Of a DNA stretch of 64,000 nucleotides, positions 54,964 through 64,000 are shown one piece after another (positions within the stretch are counted from its first letter, which is position 1; every line of letters starts with the position of its first letter). A program made the position numbers and the translations under genes. Source of the stretch: Sphaerosporella brunnea (lineage: Eukaryota; Ascomycota; Pezizomycetes; Pezizales; Pyronemataceae); assembly GCA_008704415.1 (NCBI GenBank), contig VXIS01000269.1:1-64000 (forward strand). Reading direction: 5' to 3'. Below the pieces are notes generated by a model. It made no database searches. It was not told where the DNA came from and saw only the letters and a program-made list of their open reading frames with translations.

Positions 54964-55463
54964 TGTCACGCCGCGAGTTGGATGAAGTTTTGCGACTTAG
55001 CTCACGGCTTTTACTCTCGATGGAATCGGCTAGAACTCTCAGATCTAAGGCTTTAAGGGATGCTAATTCATTTGCTGTTTTTGGATTTACCCCCCCCGTG
55101 GGTGGTTGTCACGTGGCGAGGTGGGAAAGTGGGGGTTGTTTTTGGTGTCGTGATGAGGCTCCGTAGGGAGGCTTGATGGGGTGGCTCCGAGCCGAGGTTA
55201 TGTTCGGCTACCACGCGGCGCTGTGCACTGCGATCACGTGAGTGCTATAAGGGTCCTTTGCTTCCGCTTTGTTGTTTGTTTTCCTTTCCTCTTTACTGAA
55301 CCTTCGTATGTCAATCTGAGTACCTTCGTTCCAATCTGAATCCTGATCGTGGGCGTCGTGCCTCTTGTCCTTCCTTCGGACCTTGTTCCAGCTCTCGTTC
55401 TTGTCCCCTCTGTACGCGAGTACCTTGGGCCCCTCCAGTCTGTTCTTGACCCTCTCCGTTACA
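54964..55463 (+). repeat. First (5') Gypsy LTR
   Basis: 500 bp, from TGTCACGCCGCG to CTCCGTTACA. Its first 218 bases differ from the middle LTR by roughly a tenth, but from 55182 onwards it is identical to it. The promoter-like part has TATAAGGGTCC near 55246. The GTATC before it pairs with the GTATG after the last LTR. Confidence 0.9.
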
Positions 55464-55524
55464 CTAGGTTCAGTCCACCAAAGCCCAACCTACTCGCTGC
55501 GTCACCTCGTACCCCTGCAACACC

Positions 55525-56195
55525 ATGGCCACCTACCATGATCTCCGGATACCCCAGGAACTCTGGGTAGCCATTGAGACTGGCGCCCAAGCACGTCCGG
55601 AAGAAGGCTTCCCCCAAGAAGAGCGTGATCAATGCTTGACCGACTTTGTCCACATGGCTCGACAGCTCCTCTCCTGTGAAGCACCTCCAGACATGCAAGG
55701 GGAGCTAGATGAAACTCGTGCTGAGCTTCAAATCACCCAGATCGAACGCGATGTGGCTTGCACCGCCCTTGCTGCTGCCCAGCAGCAGGCACGGGATATG
55801 ACCGCTCAGCTAAACCAGGTCTTGACGATTGCCGCTGCTCAGATTCGTGACAACCCAGAAGGTGGCGGTCAGTCAGGAGGGTTCCCCGATGCCCCCACCT
55901 TCGATGGTAGCAAGCCAGAGGAGTTGAGGACCTGGATCCTCCAGCTCCGCAACAAGCTTGCTGCTCAACCGACCCGTTACCCATCCGAACAATCTCGCCT
56001 CCGCTACGCCTTCAATCGCTTGACTGGAGCTGCTCTTAACCAGCTTCGCTCCTACGCCGATGAAGATACTGGAGATATTGCCTTGGACTCCCTCAACAAC
56101 CTGTTGACTGTCCTTCGTCAAGCGTACAATGACCCCGACCGCTCTCGCACCGCTGCCCGTAAAATTAGTCGCCTTCGACAGAAGAACCTACCCTT
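55525..56195 (+). pseudogene. Truncated first gag copy
   Basis: Starts with the same ATG and first residues (MATYHDLRIPQELWVAIETG) as the full gag downstream. It is identical at DNA level to position 56030, then diverges (ALNQLRSYADEDTGDIALDS against AFNQLRSYPDEDTGDIGLDS). It ends abruptly at AACCTACCC, where the middle LTR begins, so only about 224 codons remain. The zinc knuckle and all of pol are missing. Confidence 0.92.
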
Positions 56196-56695
56196 TGTCA
56201 CGGCGCCAGTTTGGATGGAGTTTTCCGACTAAGCTACCAGCTTTTACTCTCGATGGAATCGGCTGGAACTCTCAGATCTAAGACTTCAAAGGACGCTGAT
56301 TCATTTGCTATTCTCAGATTTATCCCCCCATGGATGGTTGTCACGTGGTGAGGTTCGGAAGTGGGGGTTGTTCGTGGTGTCGTGATGAGGCTCTGTAGGG
56401 AGGCTCGGTGGGATGGCTCCGAGCCGAGGTTATGTTCGGCTACCACGCGGCGCTGTGCACTGCGATCACGTGAGTGCTATAAGGGTCCTTTGCTTCCGCT
56501 TTGTTGTTTGTTTTCCTTTCCTCTTTACTGAACCTTCGTATGTCAATCTGAGTACCTTCGTTCCAATCTGAATCCTGATCGTGGGCGTCGTGCCTCTTGT
56601 CCTTCCTTCGGACCTTGTTCCAGCTCTCGTTCTTGTCCCCTCTGTACGCGAGTACCTTGGGCCCCTCCAGTCTGTTCTTGACCCTCTCCGTTACA
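56196..56695 (+). repeat. Middle Gypsy LTR
   Basis: 500 bp, from TGTCACGGCGCC to CTCCGTTACA, serving as the 3' end of the truncated unit and the 5' end of the full unit. It joins the partial gag with no intervening polypurine tract. From 56414 it is identical to the first LTR. Confidence 0.9.
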
Positions 56696-56756
56696 CTAGG
56701 TTCAGTCCACCAAAGCCCAACCTACTCGCTGCGTCACCTCGTACCCCTGCAACACC

Positions 56757-58022
56757 ATGGCCACCTACCATGATCTCCGGATACCCCAGGAACTCTGGGT
56801 AGCCATTGAGACTGGCGCCCAAGCACGTCCGGAAGAAGGCTTCCCCCAAGAAGAGCGTGATCAATGCTTGACCGACTTTGTCCACATGGCTCGACAGCTC
56901 CTCTCCTGTGAAGCACCTCCAGACATGCAAGGGGAGCTAGATGAAACTCGTGCTGAGCTTCAAATCACCCAGATCGAACGCGATGTGGCTTGCACCGCCC
57001 TTGCTGCTGCCCAGCAGCAGGCACGGGATATGACCGCTCAGCTAAACCAGGTCTTGACGATTGCCGCTGCTCAGATTCGTGACAACCCAGAAGGTGGCGG
57101 TCAGTCAGGAGGGTTCCCCGATGCCCCCACCTTCGATGGTAGCAAGCCAGAGGAGTTGAGGACCTGGATCCTCCAGCTCCGCAACAAGCTTGCTGCTCAA
57201 CCGACCCGTTACCCATCCGAACAATCTCGCCTCCGCTACGCCTTCAATCGCTTGACTGGAGCCGCTTTTAACCAGCTTCGCTCCTACCCCGATGAAGATA
57301 CTGGAGATATTGGCTTGGACTCCCTCAACGCCCTGTTAACTGTCCTTCGTCAAGCCTACGATGACCCTGACCACTCTCGCACCGCTGCCCGCGGGATTCG
57401 TCGTCTTCGGCAGAAGAACCTACCCTTCTCCAAGTACCTTGCTAACTTCCGTCGACTGATGGGAGATCTGAACTGGGATGAAATCGCTCAGAAGGATCAG
57501 CTTTACGAAGGCTTGTCTGAGGAGATGAAGGATGCCCTTCTGCACCGTGCAGCCTCCGACGACACTCTTGCTGCCTTTATCAACCTCTGTAAGGACGTGG
57601 ATAATCGGATTCGTGCCCGAGCAGAGGAGCGCAAGCCCCCCTTATCTCGTTCCATCGTCACCACCACCAGCCATAGAAGCACTCATCGCCCCTCTGCCCC
57701 AGCCACATCTACTGCCCCCGCGACCACCGACAACCACCCTACCAACTCCAATGGTGGAAACTATGGGCCTGTTCGAATAAGGCTCTCTGCTGCCCGGCGT
57801 GAGGCCGAGCGTCAGAGGATCCGTGACGAAAGGATGGCAAAGGGGCAGTGCACCTACTGCGGATCGGACCAACACTTTCGCCTCGACTGCCCACGCCGGA
57901 TAGCTGCCGACGCTCGTCGAGTCCACGCCGCCGAGGCGTCACTGGTGACCACGGTTATCCCTACTGCCCCGCCATTGGGAAACTCCACTGCTGCTTCCGA
58001 TGTCCAGCCGTCGGAAAACTAG
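56757..58022 (+). CDS. gag: Gypsy gag polyprotein
   Basis: A 421-codon open frame with a good start context (CACCATGGCC). It codes for the particle-forming protein that packages element RNA. Residues 70-110 form a helical, Gln-rich stretch (likely coiled coil). The capsid-like Retrotrans_gag part starts near FDGSKPEELRTWILQLRNKL and includes YLANFRRLMGDLNWDE and LSEEMKDALLHRA. Near the C-terminus there is a zinc knuckle, CTYCGSDQHFRLDC (C-x2-C-x4-H-x4-C), for RNA binding. It is unbroken and the only complete gene of this provirus. The pol frame starts in another phase and overlaps its end, so a ribosomal frameshift or similar was probably used. Confidence 0.93.
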   Translation: MATYHDLRIPQELWVAIETGAQARPEEGFPQEERDQCLTDFVHMARQLLSCEAPPDMQGELDETRAELQITQIERDVACTALAAAQQQARDMTAQLNQVLTIAAAQIRDNPEGGGQSGGFPDAPTFDGSKPEELRTWILQLRNKLAAQPTRYPSEQSRLRYAFNRLTGAAFNQLRSYPDEDTGDIGLDSLNALLTVLRQAYDDPDHSRTAARGIRRLRQKNLPFSKYLANFRRLMGDLNWDEIAQKDQLYEGLSEEMKDALLHRAASDDTLAAFINLCKDVDNRIRARAEERKPPLSRSIVTTTSHRSTHRPSAPATSTAPATTDNHPTNSNGGNYGPVRIRLSAARREAERQRIRDERMAKGQCTYCGSDQHFRLDCPRRIAADARRVHAAEASLVTTVIPTAPPLGNSTAASDVQPSEN

Positions 58023-59056
58023 TTGTCCCATGCCGCAAGGTTGGCATCGCCATGGGACGCCACGCTTCTTCTTCGTTGTTTTCTTGTTGTTCCCCGGCTC
58101 GCAGGCCGGGTCGTCTTTTTCTATCTTCGGTAGCTCTTTCGGATCTGGGTGTAGGAGAGGAATCAATGGATGGGAACCACCTTGTAGTTACGTGTTCCCT
58201 CTCCGATAGTGATAACAAGATTCAAACCCACGCACTGATTGATTGTGGAGCTACTGGTTTTGCTTTCATCGATGAAGAATTTGCCCGCCAACATCATTTT
58301 CCCCAGTATGCATTACGCGTTCCTCGCGCCCTCGAGGTCATAGACGGGAGACCCATCTCGTCCGGAGACATCACCCACATTGTCAAAGTGGGGATGTCAA
58401 TCGGCGGCCACCATGAAATGTTGCCCGCCTTCGTCACAAAACTCGGCCACTACCCGCTTGTCCTTGGCATTCCCTGGTTGAGGCACCATGGAGTATCTGT
58501 TCGCTTTGCCTCAAACGATGTCTCCTTTGACTCCCCTCGGTGTGCAGCACATAAACCGACGAGTGTCAAGGGAGTAACCCCCGACCGACCCCTAGACATT
58601 GCAGTAATCTCCGCCGCTTCCTTCCAACGTCTTGCTACGAACAAGAAGCAGCGATATGGTCAGCTCCAGCTTTTCTCCCTGTCGCTCTACGAAATCAACA
58701 AGGCATTAGAGCGGAAAGCAATTGACGAAGGGGACCTAAGATCACTGGTCCCTCAGCAATATCACGAGTTCCTACCCCTCTTTTTGGAAGCTGTAGCCAA
58801 CTGCCTGCCCCCTCATCGCCCATACGACCACAGGATCCCATTCAAGGAGGGGTTCGAACCCCCTTTCGGTCCGCTATACTCGCTGTCTCGCCCGGAGCTG
58901 GAAGCCCTCAAGGCCTGGTTGGAGGAAAACCTATCGAAGAGGTTCATCACGGCCTCCGTTGGTACGGGAGACACTGATGAGGCTTTCCAAGGCTCGCTGG
59001 TTCAGCAAGTTGGACGTTCATGGGGCTTACAACCTGATCCGGATGGCAGAGGGTGA
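57848..59056 (+). pseudogene. pol: Gypsy pol 5' part: protease and start of RT
   Basis: The frame overlaps the end of gag. It contains the aspartic protease motif as ALIDCGATGFAFIDEEFARQ (usual DSGAT, here DCGAT, so the Ser next to the catalytic Asp has changed). The RT N-terminus follows: [20 protein letters not shown] and [19 protein letters not shown]. Near 58957 the frame breaks: FITAS should be followed by the block carrying the conserved LRxCVDYRxLN motif, but the sequence jumps directly to [10 protein letters not shown] in another phase. Some 40 codons are deleted. After the break the frame is noise. Confidence 0.85.
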
Positions 59057-61180
59057 GGAATGGAAAACGGCCTTCAGGACCCAATATGGACTATTCGAAT
59101 CCCTGGTGATGCCGTTTGGCCTCACCAACACTCCTGCTGACTTCCAACGTTTGATCAACGATACCCTCTCACCGTTTTTGGACCGCTGCGCCTCTGCCTA
59201 CTTGGATGACATCCTGATCTATTCGGACACCCTAGACGAGCACCAAGAACACATCCAGCAGGTTCTTCAACGGCTTTTGAAAGCCGGGCTGCACCTCAAG
59301 CGGCAGAAATGCGAGTTACACCGACGAGAAGTGAAGTATCTGGGGCTCATTATTGGTGTCAACGGCATACGGATGGACCCGGACACAGTTGAAGCAGTAC
59401 AGGCTTGGCGAACCCTGGAGAAGCTGAAGGATGTCAGAGCCTTCCTGGGATTTGCCAACTTCTACTGTCGATTCATACGCTCCTACTCGCAGGTGGTGCG
59501 ACCACTCAACCGCCTGACTGAGAAGGATGTACCATTCCAATGGACCAAGACCGAACAAGAAGCCTTCGACAACCTTAAGACGTGCTTCACCACCGCCCCA
59601 GTCCTCCATCGCTTCGTCCACGACAGGGACGTCATCGTGGAAACAGACGCCTCCGACTACGTCTCTGCTGGCATTCTATCACAGTATGACGACGACGGCA
59701 TCCTCCACCCTGTTGCATACTTCTCCAAGAAGCATTTTCCTGCAGAATGCAACTACAAGATTTACGATAAGGAGTTGATGGCTATCGTCCGTGCCTTTGA
59801 GGAGTGGCGGCCCGAACTTCAATCTGTGGAAAACCCGATCCAGGTGCTTACCGACCACAAGAACTTGGAGTATTTCACTACTACCAAGCTCCTGAATAGA
59901 CGTCAAGCACGATGGTCCTAGTTCCTGTCGCAGTTCCACTTCAAAATTGTTTACCGTCCTGGGAAGTCTGGAGGAAAGCCGGACTCGCTAACTCGCAGAT
60001 CAGGAGATCTGCCTAAGGAGGGGGATGAGCGCACGACTGAAAATTTTTCCGTCGTTATAAAGCCCCACCAGATCGTCCACCTCCTAGCCGATGGCCCTCC
60101 TGCAGGGCCTCCTCCGCCACCCGACCCCGTCCCCGATGCTGCCCCACTACCCCCAGAAGATAAAGCAGTGACGCTTGCCCGCCTATTCCGAGAAGCCTAC
60201 GAGGCGGACTGATTCCCTTCCCAGGTCCTTCAAATGCTGCGCGATGGAGATCGCCACAGCCGATGTATCACATTGGCAGAATCCGCTCAGGAAGATAACC
60301 GACTCACCTACAGAGGTAAGCTTTACGTGCCCGAGTACGAACCCCTCTGGCTGCACTTGATGCAACAACACCACGATGTCCGCGTTGCTGGTCACTCAGG
60401 AAGGTCCAAGACTCTGGAATTGTATTGCCGTACCTACCACTGGCCAAAGATGCGGCAGGATGTGGAACGGTGTGTCCGCAACTGCCACATCTGCCAACGC
60501 TCTCGGACCGGCCGCCATGCCCCCTATGGCATCCTACGACCTCTTCCTATCCCGGAACGTCCCTGGCAGGACATCTCAATGGACTTTGTTACTGGACTCC
60601 CGTGGTCGCAAGGCTGCGATACTATTTGGGTTGTGGTTGACCGCCTTACCAAGGAGCGCCACCTGACTCCTTATCGGACCAATATTGATGCTGCCGGGCT
60701 GGCTGACCTCTTCATTCAGCACTAGTTTCGTCTTCATGGTCTGCCACTCACCATAGTCTCGGACCGTGGCCCGCAGTTTGCATTGGATTTCTGAGAGCGT
60801 ATCTGTGCAAGGCTTGGTATAGAACGCCGCCTTTTGACAGCCTTCATCTGCAGACTGATGGACAAACCGAACAAATCAATGCGGTCATGGAGCAGTACCT
60901 CCGAGCATATGTCAACTATCTACAAGATGACTGGGCCGACTGGCTGCCGCTGGCCGAGTTCGCAACCAACAACCAGGCATCATAAGCTCATGGTTCATCA
61001 CCATTCTTTGTCAACAAGGGCTTTGATTCTCGCTACCAGTTTGATCTGTCCCCTGCGGCCTCCAACGACGTTGATGACTGCAGAGCCTTGACCACCACCA
61101 GGACGTTGTCGGAAATCCATTCGCATCTCCGTACGGAACTCCCACGGGCACAGATGATGTATCAAGACAATGCCGACGAG
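58959..61180 (+). pseudogene. pol: Gypsy pol 3' part: RT, RNase H and integrase
   Basis: In one phase: the rest of RT ([33 protein letters not shown], the catalytic [10 protein letters not shown]); RNase H ([34 protein letters not shown]); and integrase with the HHCC finger (VAGHSGRSK ... CVRNCHICQRS) and the catalytic D-D-E region ([37 protein letters not shown]). Stops interrupt at about 59919 (TAG), 60210 (TGA), 60723 (TAG), 60792 (TGA) and 60984 (TAA). Near 61190 a second deletion removes the integrase C-terminal domain between ADEHRIP and AYRLHEGM. The element cannot make a working polymerase. Confidence 0.93.
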
Positions 61181-61189
61181 CATCGCATA

Positions 61190-61508
61190 CCGGCTCCACG
61201 AAGGCATGCATGTTAACCCAGTCTTCCATGTCTCCCTCCTGGACCCGGCACCCGATGATCCCTATCCGGGACAATGCCAGGACCCACCACTGCATGTGGA
61301 GATTGAGGGCGAGCAGGAGTGGTTTGTTGATCAGATACTGGATTCGAGGCTTCATGGACGCTGGCGTAGACTCCAGTATTTGGTCAAGTGGACTGGCTAC
61401 GATCAGCGTAAGTGGGAACCAGCTCAGCTGGTCAACAGCTTAGAAGCTATCTATCGCTTCTATGAGGCCTACACGGACAAGCCTGGGCCTCTTCCCGAGG
61501 AAGACTGA
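61190..61508 (+). pseudogene. pol: Gypsy pol tail: integrase end and chromodomain
   Basis: After the deletion the frame reads AYRLHEGMHVNPVFHVSLLD, the usual end of a chromoviral integrase. It then has a chromodomain: EWFVDQILDSRLHGRWRRLQ, YLVKWTGYDQRKWEPAQLVN and SLEAIYRFYEAYTDK. The aromatic cage positions (first F/W, then W of VKWTGY, then W of KWEP) are present. Chromodomains recognise methylated histone H3 and steer insertion into heterochromatin, in keeping with a cluster of elements like this one. It ends at TGA, 35 bases before the last LTR. Confidence 0.93.
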
Positions 61509-61542
61509 GCTTCGCCGGAGCTCAGCCATAGCAGGGGGATAC

Positions 61543-62041
61543 TGTCACGGCCCGTGTTGGATGGAGTTTTCCGACTTAGCTTACGGCTTTTACTCTCCAT
61601 GGAATCGGCTAGAACTCTCAGATCTAAGGCTTCAAGGGATGCTGATTCATTTGCTGTTCTCAGATTTACCCTCCCGTGGATAGTTGTCACGTGGCGAGGT
61701 TCGGAAGTGGGGGTTGTTTGTGGTGTCGTGATGAGGCTCCGTAGGGAGGCTAGGTGGGGTGGCTCCGAGCCGAGGTTATGTTCGGCTACCACGTGGCGCG
61801 GGGCACCGCGATCACGTGAGTGCTATAAGGGGCCTTCGCTTACGCTTTGTTGTTTGTTTTTCTTTCCTCTTTACTGAACCATCGTATGTCAATCTGAGTA
61901 CCTTCGTTCCAATCTGAATCCTGACCGTGCGTGTCGCGCCTCTTGTCCTGTGTTCGGACCTTGTTCCCGCTCTCGTTCTTGTCCCATCTGTACGCGAGTA
62001 CCTTAGGCCCCTCCAGTCTGTTCTTGACCCTCTTCGTTACA
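61543..62041 (+). repeat. Last (3') Gypsy LTR
   Basis: 499 bp, from TGTCACGGCCCG to CTTCGTTACA. It differs from the other two LTRs at scattered sites along its length (for example CGCGGGGCACCGCG against CGCTGTGCACTGCG), so it does not share their recent conversion tract. It is preceded by a polypurine tract and followed by GTATG, the partner of GTATC at 54959. Confidence 0.9.
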
Positions 62042-64000
62042 GTATGCTGACTTGGATTGCTGCAGTGACAGTGATTGCAATTATCGCCGATGGAAATCAG
62101 ACAAGAGTGGCAAAAACGTACTGTACCAGCAGCACTCCTAGCTACCGGTTACTGAGCCACTCCGCCTTTGGTGGTGTAATGTTTCTCGGGCCACCGAAAT
62201 GGTAAAAGACAGCAAGAAGGCAGAATCTAATAGTGCACTGGACGCGCGGTCTGATTTCTGGTTTGGAGATTTTTTTCAAGATCATAAGTCTAAGGATTTA
62301 TTTGGTGCAGAAACGGATATCGGCTTGACACTGAGTACGGATGGAGTGAAAGTGTTCAAGAGCCAAGGTGCATTCAATATTTGACCTTTCATGCTGTTGT
62401 GTTTGAACCTACCACCAGAAATTCAATTCAAGTGGAGCAAAGTACTATTTGTCGGTTTCACACCAGGTCCTGCCAATCCAAAGGATATGTACAATTTTCT
62501 ATTTCCACTGCTTTATGAATTACTGCAATTAGGAAAAGGTAAGTCATTTGCTTGCCAGCCATTTGTCCGGTATACCAACTGACGTTGCTATCAGGAGTTC
62601 AGGATTTCAATGCATTCAGAGGCTCAGAGTTCATTTTCAAAGCCCATGTCTGTATCGTAACTGGAGACATGCCCGGTTGCGCAAAGCTCCAGTTTTTGCA
62701 AGGCAATTCTGCTTCCCGATATTGTCCATATTGTATGGTCGAAGCTGTCCAGAACGGTAACAGCACATATTGCGCTGTCAATATGCCGCATAATCCAGCT
62801 GAGGACTCCAAGATCGGACACAGACCTGACTACCACCCCTCAGCACTGGCAGTCAGAACTGATGTTGAGACACGAGATATCGCTTCAAAGATTGTCAATT
62901 TTAGAAGCGATAAACTTTGTTCCAGTATGGCATAAAAAAGCCTGCCATCTTAGCCGAAATGAAATCCCTGTATATGATACAATAATTTCCACCTGATGAA
63001 ATGCATCTCTACTGGGAGAACATAATTCCTAGTCTAGTAAAACACTGGCGTGGTAACTTGACCAACTTACCATGCTTTACTAGATGGCAACACACTCATA
63101 ACGACTTACAGGAAATCCATATTGAGGAACAAACAACCAATGAAGAAAACAGACACGAAGAAGCGCAGGAAAGTGCAAGCGATTCGCAGCACGCATCAAA
63201 GTCATCCCACCAGAAGAAACGGAAGCCGGCTTCCGGACGAGCTCCGGCCCGGGCAGATAATGCTTTTCAGGAAGCATTGAAGTCACCACCGGGCCCCCAG
63301 AAGAAATGAAAGCGGACTGTTAAACGAGCAGATGAGAGATTCAGCAGCACTACGTTCATTGTGACTGAGGATCCGTGGAATCTACCTCCTCTTGTGTGGT
63401 TCCAGATAGGCCGCAACATGTGTGACAGTCATTCTATTATTCCCACACAGTTTGGTGAAGCACCACCAGGTTTTTGGGAACATTCACACAATCTCGAAAC
63501 GGCGGAATGAAAAAACTTTGCCTTCGAGTTCCTTCCTGTATATCTCTATGAGCGTTGAGTGCCTTTTCAACTTAAATGAACTGCCGGCAACTGCTAATTG
63601 TGATAATTAACTAGACTCACGGATGATGATTATGCAGCCTTCATGTAACTCGTTCACTGCATCAAAATAGAAACCGGAACGTCAAATACCTTGGAAAATA
63701 TAGAAGACGTCAAAGAAGGGCTGGCAAAATTCAATCAATACTACGAGACGCGATTCCATAATCATGACTACGATCGTCTCACTGTATGTCTGCCGGTATC
63801 TCATGAACTGACGCATATTGCAGATTTTCCGGAGTTTCTTGGGCCGATGCAGGCATACTCTCAATGGTGCATGGAAAGAATGTGTGGCGTTATTGTCAAA
63901 TATGCCAAAAACAAATTCTGGGCATATAGGAACATCGTGATCAACCTAATTCTTCAAGAACAAAGGAATCTTATGCCGTATAGACATTTAGAGCTGGAGA
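62042..64000 (+). pseudogene. CACTA/Plavaka-type transposase (Tnp2-like), decayed, runs off window
   Basis: The frame after the provirus gives RRWKSDKSGK, then SDFWFGDFFQDHKSKDLFG and DIGLTLSTDGVKVFKSQGAF. A stop (TGA at a position that is usually Trp) precedes PFMLLCLNLPPEIQFKW, LFVGFTPGPANPKDMYNFLF and PLLYELLQLGKG. This is the Tnp2 pattern (D-G-x-x-x-F-K ... NLPPExRxK ... GPxxPKDxxxFLxPL). A 56-bp intron follows, then VQDFNAFRGSEFIFKAHVCI, VTGDMPGCAKLQ and NSASRYCPYCMVEA. Further blocks (LVKHWRGNLTNLPCFTRWQH; LTHIADFPEFLGPMQAYSQW then CMERMCGVIVKYAK) belong to the C-terminal part. It has many stops. CACTA transposases excise and insert the element; this copy is dead. Confidence 0.8.
62539..62594 (+). 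other. Spliceosomal intron in the Tnp2-like gene
   Basis: A 56-bp intron with donor GTAAGT, branch-like CTGAC 15 bases before the end, and acceptor CAG. Removing it joins GGAAAAG to GAGTTC, keeping LGKG-VQDF in frame across the junction, while the unspliced frame hits a stop. The size and signals are typical of fungal introns. Confidence 0.8.

Larger units (their letters stand above)
54964..62041 (+). mobile_element. Ty3/Gypsy chromovirus in tandem form: LTR, partial gag, LTR, gag-pol, LTR
   Basis: Three LTRs (54964-55463, 56196-56695, 61543-62041) enclose a truncated gag and then a full-length but inactive gag-pol with a C-terminal chromodomain. The whole array is flanked by GTATC and GTATG (four of five), which marks it as a single original insertion into a CACTA/Plavaka-like gene. 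A polypurine tract (GCAGGGGGA) precedes the last LTR. The order protease, RT, RNase H, integrase, chromodomain puts it among chromoviruses, which direct insertion through their chromodomain. Two internal deletions, several stops and a frameshift have killed it. Confidence 0.93.

Overview
This window looks like a transposon-rich, gene-poor stretch of a filamentous fungal (Dikarya) nuclear genome. The evidence is a Ty3/Gypsy chromovirus with a C-terminal chromodomain, a complete hAT DNA transposon, 5'-truncated Tad-like LINE tails (RNase H plus CCHC knuckle), a tyrosine-recombinase element with a gag-like gene, a CACTA/Plavaka-type transposase with a 56-bp intron, and F-box/ankyrin gene relics. 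The Plavaka and tyrosine-recombinase elements lean towards Agaricomycetes and the F-box/ankyrin relics towards Pezizomycotina, so I leave the phylum open. I see no intact ordinary host gene. Nearly all coding sequence is transposon-derived, and only the hAT transposase is a long unbroken reading frame.

Layout. 1-7438 is a giant inverted repeat (arms 1-3642 and 3854-7438 around a 211-bp unique spacer). Each arm holds a LINE RNase H relic, interrupted by a hAT-type non-autonomous element, plus a MULE/FAR1-like relic on the opposite strand. The arms differ mostly by one-base indels, which suggests either an uncorrected fold-back read or a decaying real palindrome. 7439-12958 is mostly unreadable, with one gag-like fragment. 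12959-14110 is a LINE tail. 16641-17413 is a hAT-derived element and 17731-17847 a TA-flanked MITE. 19040-21790 holds hAT, LINE and unidentified coding relics. 23583-24010 is a 41-bp minisatellite. 25936-28884 is the complete hAT. 31776-34812 holds F-box/ankyrin gene relics, one split by a long-TIR element. 35363-36001 and 47078-47766 are two more members of the hAT-derived family. 36002-44030 is almost featureless. 44030-44480 is another LINE tail and 44939-46338 a BED-finger hAT remnant. 48850-51535 is a tyrosine-recombinase element. 52483-52838 is a LINE tail. From about 53660 to the end there appears to be a decayed CACTA/Plavaka copy, into which a solo LTR and a tandem Gypsy provirus (54964-62041) were inserted.

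The most informative results come from target-site duplications read directly from the sequence. The complete hAT carries GCTTGCAC on both sides. Four members of one non-autonomous hAT family carry ATCATAGA, GTGGAATG, ACCAGTAC and GCTATCTT, each exact and each different. The family shares conserved ends, has variable cores, and retains in one member the C-terminus of a hAT transposase. Most other coding relics carry frameshifts, lost catalytic residues and stop codons, many explicable by C-to-T or G-to-A change.
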